DNA of 64,000 nucleotides. It comes from Mya arenaria (taxonomy: Eukaryota > Mollusca > Bivalvia > Myida > Myidae). Below, piece by piece: positions 55,801-64,000 of the stretch; position 1 is the first letter of the stretch, and every line of letters starts with the position of its first letter. Location: assembly GCF_026914265.1 (NCBI RefSeq), contig NC_069124.1, positions 12,603,723 to 12,667,722 on the forward strand. Reading direction: 5' to 3'. The notes under the pieces are model-generated. The model was given only the letters and a program-made list of their open reading frames with translations. It ran no database searches and was not told the origin of the DNA. The translations under genes were made by a program, and so were the position numbers.

Positions 55801-58800
55801 TGAGCTGCAAAATAGTCTACTGAAAGAACTGATAAACCGGCTCGAGCGTTTGGAAGGTCACGTTAACGCTGACACAAAGAAATTAGACACCAAAAAGAAA
55901 GTTGAGTGTTATAACTGTCACAAGCAGGGTCATTACGCACGTGAATGTCCGGACCGGAAGGAGCGAAGGGTAAATACCAGCCGACCGCTGTCAAACCAAA
56001 ATGAAAACCGTTTAAACGACCAGGGACCACCCCGAATGGCCTAGGGGAGGTCCTCATCAGCAGTAAAGCAGGCCTTAAAGTTACAGCCATAACGCAGCAA
56101 GAAGACGGTGAGGGGACGACAGTGGGGAGTGAAAGGACCGTGAGGAGGAGCTCTATTGCAGACGGGGTATACGTACGAGGGTCTGTTAACGGAGTACCGG
56201 TCACGTTCACTGCGGACACTGGCGCCTCACGGACGATACTATCTACACGGGCGTACGAAGCTATACCAAAGGACAAGCGGCCGCCATTAGAAAGGGCGTA
56301 CTGCTTAGTGGGTGCGGGGGGCAACCCGATTAAGAAGGCAGGTAAAGCCAAATTCAGCCTGAGTTTAGGGACTCTGGAGCTTGAACGAGAGGTTATTGTG
56401 GCCGAAGTTGAAGACGACGCTCTACTGGGGTATGACATCCTAAGGGGAGGGGAGAGCGGTCCCGCAGACATTTTGCTTAGCCAAAATAAAATACTCTTAG
56501 AGGGAGTTGATGTGCCAGTATTTCAGGTGGGGCGGGACAGGAAAACCAGACGGGTTACTGTAGCCGACGACATCAGCGTCCCTGGACTTGCAGAGTCGGT
56601 GATAAGTGTGTATGTAGAAAGGTACGAAGAAGATGACACCGTGCAGGCTGATTTTATTGTTGAACCAGTAGATAACTTTAGGGACAACTATCCATTACAA
56701 ATGGCAGCTACTCTAGTGGATGTAAACCAGGGGCCAACTTGTAAAATCAGAATTCTCAACCCATTCCCAAGCGATTTCTTGTTGCGACAGAACGCCGAAA
56801 TTGGGAGAGCCGAAAGGGTTGAACGAGTGGTCAGTGTGGTTGCGGCCGCTGAGGACGACGATGGTCAAGGGAATATGACGTCGGTGAGAAGAATTAGGCT
56901 AGGAGAGAGGTCTTCACCGGCCACTAACCAATTTACTAGGGCAACGGAAGCGGAGGTACCAAAACACCTCGTCGACTTGTACCGGAAGTCCACGGCAGGG
57001 AAGTCGGACTATGAAAAAGGCGTGGTTGCCGGTCTCCTCCAGAAGTACCAGCAGAGTTTTTCCACTGCCGAATGGGACCTGGGGCTTACGCATTTAGCCG
57101 AGCACACAATTAAGACGGGCGACGCCCCGCCAATAAAGCAACGGCCGAGGCGCGTCCCACTTGCATACGCAGAGGAAGAGAAGAAGGCCATAGACGAACT
57201 GCTACAAAAGGGGGTTATCCAGAAAAGCACTTCACCATGGGCGTCGCCTATTGTTTTAGTTCGAAAGAAGAACGGTTCTGTAAGGCCATGTGTAGACTAC
57301 CGACAGGTTAATGCGCTGGTAAAACCGGACGGTTTCCCGCTCCCGAGAATTCAAGACTGTTTAGACGCAGTCGCAGGAGCCACATACTTTAGCAGTTTCG
57401 ATCTGACAAGTGGATACTTTCAGATACCACTCAAAGAAGAGGATGTCCCAAAGAGCTCTTTCTGTTGCAAATACGGGCACTTCGAAATGACACGTATGCC
57501 ATTCGGTTTAAATAATTCAGCCAGTACCTTTCAGCGCACGATGGAGATTGCACTGCAGGGCCTCCAGTGGGAAACATGCTTGGTGTACATCGACGATATA
57601 ATCGTCTACGGGACCACTTTCGAACAGCACATTCACAGGGTGGAGCAAGTACTAGATCGCATGAAACAGGCGGGGTTGAAGCTGAAACCCGAAAAATGTA
57701 ACATGTTGCAGCACAAAGTCCTGTTTCTTGGTCACGTGGTTTCAAATGACGGAGTTCTCCCAGATCCGACCAACACCAGTAAGATAGTCGACTGGCCAGT
57801 ACCTCAGAACACAAAACATGTGAAACAGTTTGTAGCCACGGCATCTTATTATCGAAGGTTCGTAAGGGACTTTGCCACCATGGCCCGACCCCTAACGGAA
57901 CTTACCAAGAAGGACCGGAAGTTTGAGTGGGGAGATGCTTGTCAGACCGCCTTCGAGAATTTGAAAAGGGCACTGACTGGGCCGGAAGTAATGGGGTATC
58001 CATTGAATGAAGGGGGTATCTTCTACCTAGATACAGACGCCTCCGGGGTAGGGATAGGCGCGACCCGAGGGAGTGCCATTGTCACATCGTGGACATGAGT
58101 GAGCCGCTCAAGTGTGGCCCCTGTGCAAAGTGTCGGCGACGGGCGGAAATCATGTGCCATTCCGAGATTCCATGCGGAGGACCGGAAGTGAGCGTGTCAG
58201 ATGATTTGGAAGATGCATGTGTACTCATGGACGCTGACGTTGTGCCTAAAACTCCGACAGGAGAGACTGTCACTGCTAAGCGGACGCTTGACGAAGAAGA
58301 CGTTCCGGAAGGTGCTACTGAAGGGGCCGGAGCTCTGTCGAAGCCTATTGTATTAAAAATTGAGACCCCGCTACCAGCCATAGCTCGAGCACTGACGGTC
58401 GATGACGAACAGGAACCTGGCCCATCTAATCAGGGTGACGAGATATCGCGGGCGAATTGGACACATACGTATAGTCTTACTGAACTGGGAAGGATGCAAG
58501 ATGAGGACGCGAGCATTGGGCCGGTTTTGAGGGCAAAGCGCGCCGGTGTGAAACCGAAACCGGAAGACATTGTTGCCATGTGTCCTGAGACGCGCCATTA
58601 TTTCATGATTTGGGACAGTCTAAGGACCGTTGACGCCGTGGTCTACCGTAGCTTTTGTAAACTAGACCAGACAGATAACTACACGCAGCTGATCGTGCCA
58701 CGCGTACTGAGGGAGGAGGTTCTTAGAGGAGCCCATGAACCAGTCACTGCCGGACATATGGGGGTTAAACGAACCAAGGGTAAACTCGCACGGAATTATT

Positions 58801-61800
58801 ACTGGTTCGAAATGAAACAAGATGTAGAACTGCACATAAGATGTTGCGACGTTTGCGAAGCCGATAAAAAACCACCAAAGACGCCCAGGGCTCCCATGGG
58901 ACACGTTAGAACCGGTGCCCCGTGGGATATAATAGCCCTTGACTTCATGGGTCCATTTCCGGTGACGAGCAGGGGTAACCGCCATATATTAGTATTGACG
59001 GATCTCTTTACAAAATACATAGAAGTTGTCCCAGTACCGAGCCAGACCGCTGAACAATGTGCAAAAATAGTGGTTGACCACGTGGTTAACCGCTGGGGAA
59101 CCCCATTGGCCATCCACTCTGACCAGGGAACGGCTTTCGAGAGCCGGCTCTTTAAGGAGCTTTGCGAATTATTGGCAGTGAAAAAGACCCGGACTAGCGC
59201 ACGTAATCCACAGGGAAATGGTCAAGTGGAGAGAGCCAATCGGACTATTGTCAAGATGGTTAGAGCGTTCTTGTCCGAGGAGCAGGACGACTGGGATGTA
59301 CATCTTGGTTGTATCGCCAACGCATACAGGGCAACGCCTCATCAGGCTACTAAACTTAGTCCAAACATGTTGGCCCTCGGTAGGGAGGTAAGACTTCCGG
59401 CGGATCTTCAGTACCCTACAGTAAGGGACAGTGATGAGCATATCCGTAGTGAGGCAGAATACATTGTTAGTTTAAGACAGACTATGCAGAGGGCCCACGA
59501 GGTAGCGAGAACACATCTAGGTAAGGAGGCCGAACGCAGTAAGGAGGTGTACGACCGGAGGTTAGCTTTCACGAAGTACAAGGTAGGCGACATAGTATGG
59601 TGCCTACACGAGACTCGTCGGGTTGGGGTAAATCCAAAGCTCCAGAAGGCTTTCGACGGGCCATTCGTTATAACAGAAAGTCGATCTGCGTTGAACCACG
59701 TGGTTCAATTGGACAAACGCGGCGCAAAACGTTTGCTCCACCATAATAAGCTTAAGTTGTATAGGGGAAAAACTGCACCGAAGTGGGCTAGCCAGTTGGC
59801 ATCGCGGTTGCGGACCAAAGAGTAGCTATAACTTTACGCTTTTCGCTCCCCGGTCGTTTAACCGTACTTATTCCGGGCGACTGAGATACATTTAACTTCA
59901 AAAATGACGGACTTGTGGCTAGCCGTTGGCACAGCATTGGTAGTATTTTAGGGGGCAAACCTTGCATTTTTATTTTATATTTTGTAGATGAAGGCATCCA
60001 ACGGCGGTATTATGTGGCAGTGCGCCAGATGTGGCAAACAGGATAGGAAGAACCGGATGGCTGCACACATACTAAAAGACCACATACCTCTACATCAGGT
60101 GCCTTACCACTGCTTGCTGTGTCAGTTCAGATGCCAGGACAGTAGCACATTAAGAGACCATGTGAGCCGGTATTCACGGCATGTCAACCAGGAGAAAAAC
60201 ATGAGAAAGCCTATAAATTATGCGCAGTACCTGATCAAAGCAGAGCGACCCATCCACGTCACAAGCCATGACATGTTTCAGGTGGCCGATCGCTTGTCGA
60301 TAGATCTCCTGAGGGATGATTCCGATGGGGAAAACCAACCACCGAGTATGTGGCCTTCCTGGATGGAGCCTGAATCACCGAGAAGCACGAGCGGACCAGT
60401 AGGCGCGAAGGGGGATGGGGTGGGCATACCAGACCTTGACCAGTTGATACGGGTGTTGGAGTATGGCGAGACATCAAACGTCGGTGGGTCGTTTCCCGAG
60501 CTACGCCCAGCCAACAGGACGAATAACACCACTTACGCGGAAAGACCGCCGACAGGAAACCCTGTTAAAACGACCCCGGGAAATGTCATTTTTGGGGGAT
60601 TGGATGGCCCATCACCGTCAGTCGAAAGAATGGGAACACCCAATAGGGCCCATACATACTCCAGAATCCAGGGTTCTGCCAGGTCGACGGGCGGTAGTTG
60701 TGACCAGGTTATTGAGGACACGGCGGTCCTCCCAAGTGCAGAGGACCATCTCGATCCGCTATTTTGTGGGTTTGACGCTCTATCGCCAAGGACACCAGCG
60801 AAGACGCCGCCTCCGAAGTCACTGATGATGCCGAAGGGCCTAGGGGGAAGAGACCAAGCGACACAGGCAGGGAGCAGCCGAAAAGATGACACATCAACAC
60901 AAACAACCCTAGAAGACCGCCTGGCTAACGTATTTGAGGCCGGCATGAAGAGTATAACGCAAGCAATAGATGAGGGGATAAAAGCTGTGGTAGGGTCACA
61001 AAGAGCTGCAGAAGCGACCCTGCAGGAGGTGAAGCGCATTGAGAGGAACGTTCGCTACCTATACAGATCAGTCGCTAAAGATGAGGAGGAAGAAAACACC
61101 GAGGAGCCGAAAGTCAAAAGCGTGGTGATGAAGCGCAAGTCTACCACAGAAGATGACCGTAAACACAAGAAAACGCGATAGAAATGACATTTATAAGTGA
61201 AATAACAGTTAAAGTGTTCATCTAGTTGTAGTGTTATTTAAGTTTGTTTTTTTTATCTCTATTGTTAACGTCAAGTGCAAAAGTGTTAAAATGTTTATCA
61301 TATGTATATCTCATACTATTGATCTCAATGTTATTAAAGGCAGCAGGAGCTTAGCCTCTATTTGGAGGGGGTATTGATAAACCCCGGCAGGCATCGCTCC
61401 ATACTGTATTTATCTTTATTAATGTAAAATATATGTAATTCATACTTACCTTTGTCTATTCATGGAAAGATATTTTGAAGTTTTCAAACCTTGGCATTTT
61501 AGGCCAGTGCTTAGCGCCATCCTGATATTACAGACGGGCTAGCCCTGTGTCCATCATGCCAAGATCATTAATAGTCACTAAGTGCTGTTAGTAATATTAT
61601 CCTGGATAAAGTCCATTTTTTTCAAGCATTGTTCATGCAAAATATTTAATAAGTACCAAGTTATTTAGTAAATTATTGATGTACAGGTTTAACATTATTT
61701 GCATAACATGTACTGATCTCAAACCTGTTGTTTTATGGCACTAACACAGCAAAACGTAATAACTCTTGTCGGGAATTTCACAAAGTTCACATATTTTCTT

Positions 61801-63719
61801 TGTAATTCAGCGTGTACACCGCCATTTTACCTTTGAATCTTGGGTAATCCTGAGATAGTTTTTGACCTTTCAAGATTTCAAAACTTGACAAGTTATTCTT
61901 ACTTGAGCGTTTGAATCATGTCGTTCCACAAGGTGATAATGTCTCTTAGTTAATAATCCATTATTCACATGAAATGCACTGATAATTTATTGTTGTAATC
62001 CAGTGTGATGCTTTAAATCCTTTTTCGGAAACTTCACGGTCATATGACAGTTCGTCCGCCATCTTGAATATTTTACAATGGCTGTCAGCCAATCGGGTCA
62101 TTTGACCCGATTCTGGGTCATTTTCGGTCGGGTCAATTTGGGTCAGGTCATTTTTGACCGAGATTTTCGGGTCATTTAACCATAGGAGTATATAAGGCCG
62201 TGAATTTTCAGTCTCAGGACAGTCGAATTTGGATCATTGAACAAGCTGCCTGCATATTATTCTTAAAAGGTTAAAATCAACCTGAATATTTAAATAGACA
62301 ATAAATAAGTAAATATAAACTACTTACAAGTAATAAAATAACAGGCATTGATTTTATATTGAGTTTGTAAACAACTTTATACTGATAATAATATTTTACT
62401 GTCTTACTACGACGTGCTGTGTCAACGTTCATATAAGCCAACGCGTTTTGCTGTGTACGGTGCCGCTGATTACTACCGTGTATTATATCTGATGTTTGAT
62501 GTCTTGATGCATATATTTATTTGCTCCAAAAATAAAACGTAAAACGTTCATTGCGTCGTCATTTTGGCTAGGTCGTAACAATTATTGCTTCAAATACTTG
62601 GTCACCCTAAAAGGGACAGTTGATAGCGTTGACGGACCACGGGGCTATGTCGTAACATTTATTGCTTCAAATACTTGGTCACCCTAAAAGGGACAGTTGA
62701 TAGCGTCGACGGACCACGGGGCTAGGTCGTAACAGTATTACATACATTGTTATCCTGTTGTTTGTTCTAAGAATGGCTCATCTCATCCATTACATAAAAT
62801 ATATTTGATGAACTTCAGTGGTAAGCGTCAATTTTAACATCGTAAGCTTTTCATACAGGCTGCATTTTACCGTCGAACCCAGTAAACGGTGCAGTCGAAT
62901 ATGGCAACAGCAGCGATAACCTTGACACTGCTGTGCATAGCTGTTCGGAAGGTTTCTCATTGTACGGAGATGGATTACGGTATTGCCAATCAGACGGATC
63001 AGGATGGAACAGAACTGCACCTACCTGCGGTATTGTAAAACACCAACTGACCGTAAAACATTAAGAAAACAGAAGTACATGTTTATAACAACCTTCAGTT
63101 TTGACCCCATAAATTTAGAAACAAGAGGTATGTTGAGGTTATTCTAATAAAATTCAATCATTTTGATAATAAGCACCGTTAATATGCTAAGCAACCCATG
63201 TTGCATGAAAACGGAAGACAGCCAAGTTATGGTCGAACAAAAAAATTATTAAATTTCTGAGATATTAATGAAACTTTTCTCTCTCTGAGTGCAGGAATTG
63301 TACTGAATTTAAAGTATACCAATTTATAGGTGTGCATCGGTCAGATTTAAAGAAAACATCAATCTGAAAAAGTATTTAAAGTCTTAACTATAGAGAGGGC
63401 ATCCTGAACCACACCCTGGTTCGTTCTTGACATTGAGTTATTACGTACCTAATGGCTCTTGCCATGCGCAACTAAACAGGGTTTAATGTCTGAGATTTCG
63501 ACTACTGTGTTTGTCTCTCTAGCTCTAATTGTATTTAATATATTTCTTCAGTCACATGTTCAACCATTGTCATCGTATCTGGCGGAAGCGTAAGCTTAGA
63601 AACTGACGGCGAAACCACCTCGGCTACTTTTACATGCGGGGAAGGGTACACGCTAACGGGTGAAGCAGACATCATCTGCAGAAATGACGGATCTTGGGAC
63701 TTTCAGGCCCATGAATGCG
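52813..63719 (+). CDS. Gene S copy B, 5'-shortened, first visible exons 4-6
   Basis: Only three sushi exons are in the window: 52,813-52,980 (exon 4), 62,859-63,029 (exon 5) and 63,552-63,719 (exon 6), all open and in phase 1-1. Exon 6 is intact at 168 bp, unlike copy A. Exon 5 has Arg for Gly in WNRTAPTC. Exons 1-3 and most of the head-to-head spacer are absent, so no promoter or signal peptide is seen. The gypsy insertion makes the exon 4-5 intron nearly 10 kb. The gene continues past the window's right edge. Confidence 0.8.
52989..54348 (+). repeat. 5' LTR
   Basis: 1,360 bp, starts TGATAAACCCC and ends GTCGTAACA. It contains a series of GGGTCA/TGACCC-type motifs near 53,715-53,800 and a TATATAAGG box near 53,803 that may be the promoter. 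The last part holds two 77-bp tandem units. Confidence 0.9.
54186..54348 (+). repeat. 77-bp tandem repeat at the LTR end
   Basis: GTCGTAACA starts at 54,186, 54,263 and 54,340, i.e. two near-identical 77-bp units plus the terminal copy of the motif. The same arrangement is in the 3' LTR. Each unit ends in the sequence that also forms the LTR terminus. Confidence 0.85.
54352..54370 (+). promoter_or_regulatory. Primer-binding-like site
   Basis: TTGGTGGCAGCGGTGGGAT begins within a few bases of the LTR end, the usual place for the tRNA primer site. The tRNA species was not assigned. Confidence 0.55.
54494..56044 (+). mobile_element. gag: Element part: gag
   Basis: A 516-residue frame. The N terminus is acidic and Gly/Tyr-rich, the middle (around residues 215-390) is a retrotransposon gag-type helical region, and near the C terminus there is one zinc knuckle, CYNCHKQGHYAREC (CX2CX4HX4C). 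Typical of Ty3/gypsy gag proteins, which package the element RNA. Confidence 0.85.
56122..57990 (+). mobile_element. pol: Element part: pol, protease and reverse transcriptase
   Basis: An aspartic protease motif (DTGAS) is followed by a long linker and a reverse transcriptase with the YIDD active site and flanking LVRKKNGSVRPCVDYR and FLGH motifs. The order is that of Metaviridae pol. The element is described here only as a fossil copy. Confidence 0.85.
58500..59825 (+). mobile_element. pol: Element part: pol, integrase
   Basis: An HHCC zinc-binding region (HEPVTAGHMG ... CCDVC) precedes a DDE core with LDFMGPF, HSDQGTAFES and GNGQVERANR, and a C-terminal FDGPF patch of the GPY/F type. Domain order and motifs support a chromovirus-unlike Metaviridae lineage, but the clade needs a tree. 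Confidence 0.85.
59988..61181 (+). mobile_element. Element part: extra 3' reading frame with zinc fingers
   Basis: A 397-residue frame in the place where env lies in retroviruses. It has no signal peptide or membrane span. Near the N terminus are two C2H2-like fingers (CARC...H...H and CLLC...H...H). The middle is Pro/Ser/Gly-rich, followed by a helical segment, and the end is basic (KRKSTTEDDRKHKKTR), which resembles a nuclear-localisation signal. Not an envelope; role unknown. Confidence 0.7.
61363..61374 (+). promoter_or_regulatory. Polypurine tract
   Basis: GGAGGGGG-rich purine run directly before the 3' LTR, the expected plus-strand primer site. Confidence 0.6.
61375..62734 (+). repeat. 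3' LTR
   Basis: 1,360 bp, the same length as the 5' LTR and different at about one base by eye. Followed by the target duplication GTAT. Confidence 0.9.
62859..63029 (+). CDS. S copy B sushi exon 5
   Basis: 171 bp, phase 1-1, four Cys, ends WNRTAPTC. The counterpart 17,552-17,722 has WNGTAPTC; the change introduces Arg but keeps an Asn-X-Thr-type site altered (NGT to NRT). Confidence 0.85.
63552..63719 (+). CDS. S copy B sushi exon 6 (intact)
   Basis: 168 bp, phase 1-1, ends WDFQAHEC with donor GTAAGG. It proves that the ancestral exon was open and that the one-base loss in 18,260-18,426 is private to copy A. Confidence 0.85.
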
Positions 63720-64000
63720 GTAAGGAATTAAAATGGAACTAACATAAACATAAATGATTTAATCAAAATTACCATCGTCGGTGAGTACATACCTGTGGCC
63801 CTATAAATGTTGAACTACAATTACTTTTATCATAGGAAAATGCATCACCGACTTTTATCTATTTATGATATGGCTTGTTGTTAAGACCTTTGTTTTAACA
63901 CCCTGTTCATATGAGGAAGACTCTTCCGAAATAAATGCACGAAGCTTCGCTAAAACCTAAAATAGGATTCGAAAAGAAAATGTATCTAGTTTAACACGTG

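Larger units (their letters stand above)
52989..62734 (+). mobile_element. Ty3/gypsy LTR retrotransposon, young, about one break
   Basis: A 9.7-kb element with two 1,360-bp LTRs (TG...CA ends), GTAT target duplications at 52,985-52,988 and 62,735-62,738, a primer-binding-like site, gag, pol and an extra 3' reading frame, in the same orientation as S. The empty site is seen in copy A at about 17,424-17,431. By eye the LTRs differ at about one position, so the insertion is very recent. The order protease, reverse transcriptase, integrase places it in Metaviridae. It looks nearly whole, with about one break in pol. Confidence 0.9.
37100..64000. repeat. Tandem segmental unit B (partial)
   Basis: This is the second copy of the unit that starts at position 1. 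It follows copy A through the S tail exon, the M gene, the head-to-head spacer and sushi exons 4-6. It is interrupted by a gypsy element (52,989-62,734). It lacks about 1.5 kb matching 3,412-4,896, about 2 kb matching 14,365-16,342 and about 0.4 kb matching 16,370-16,766. It has about 1.8 kb (43,554-45,388) and extra minisatellite units that copy A lacks. Confidence 0.9.

Noticed and set aside
59988-61181. An envelope gene in the gypsy element
   Set aside because: No signal peptide, membrane span or glycosylation-rich ectodomain; it has zinc-finger and basic features instead.

Overview
This is eukaryotic, intron-rich, AT-rich DNA from an invertebrate, most likely a bivalve mollusc. The inference rests on a giant one-exon-per-sushi-domain membrane receptor gene, fold-back elements beginning with a CTGCACTCTCACAG-like end, a tRNA-like hAT-type element and a Ty3/gypsy retrotransposon. 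No single gene was recognised at species level.

The window is organised as a tandem repeat of about 37 kb. Position 1 realigns at 37,100. Each unit holds two genes. Gene M lies on the minus strand and has 25 deduced exons: signal peptide, cysteine-containing ectodomain, one membrane span and a very long charged cytoplasmic tail. Gene S lies on the plus strand and has 49 sushi exons encoding 50 sushi/CCP domains, then one membrane exon and one cytoplasmic exon. Inside a unit M and S are head to head; across the unit boundary the tail of S faces the tail of M. The window shows the tail exon of an upstream S (229-989), M copy A (1,651-14,135), S copy A (15,802-38,087), M copy B (38,766-52,066) and the start of S copy B (52,813 onward).

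Region by region: 1-1,650 holds the last exon of the upstream S gene, its 3' end and a CA/CT microsatellite. 1.65-14.1 kb is M copy A; its largest intron holds a 50-bp minisatellite split by an 854-bp hAT-type element. 14.1-15.8 kb is the head-to-head spacer. 15.8-38.1 kb is S copy A, whose sushi exons form a higher-order repeat of eight domains with five full rounds, comparable in principle to the long homologous repeats of complement receptor 1. 38.1-52.1 kb is M copy B. From 52.8 kb S copy B begins at what is exon 4 in copy A, and a young Ty3/gypsy element (52,989-62,734) sits 8 bp into the following intron. Exons 5 and 6 follow it.

The two units are nearly identical in most exons but differ by structural changes. 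M copy A lacks three cytoplasmic exons that copy B has, and copy B lacks one that copy A has. S copy B lacks sushi exons 1-3. Several copy A exons carry single-base frame breaks, clustered at 22.5-26.1 kb. A true recent tandem duplication and an assembly that placed two diverged haplotypes in tandem both fit; read depth would decide. Function is inferred only: both products look like cell-surface proteins, and a large sushi ectodomain in a duplicating, fast-changing locus would suit recognition or adhesion, but no ligand or pathway can be read from the sequence.
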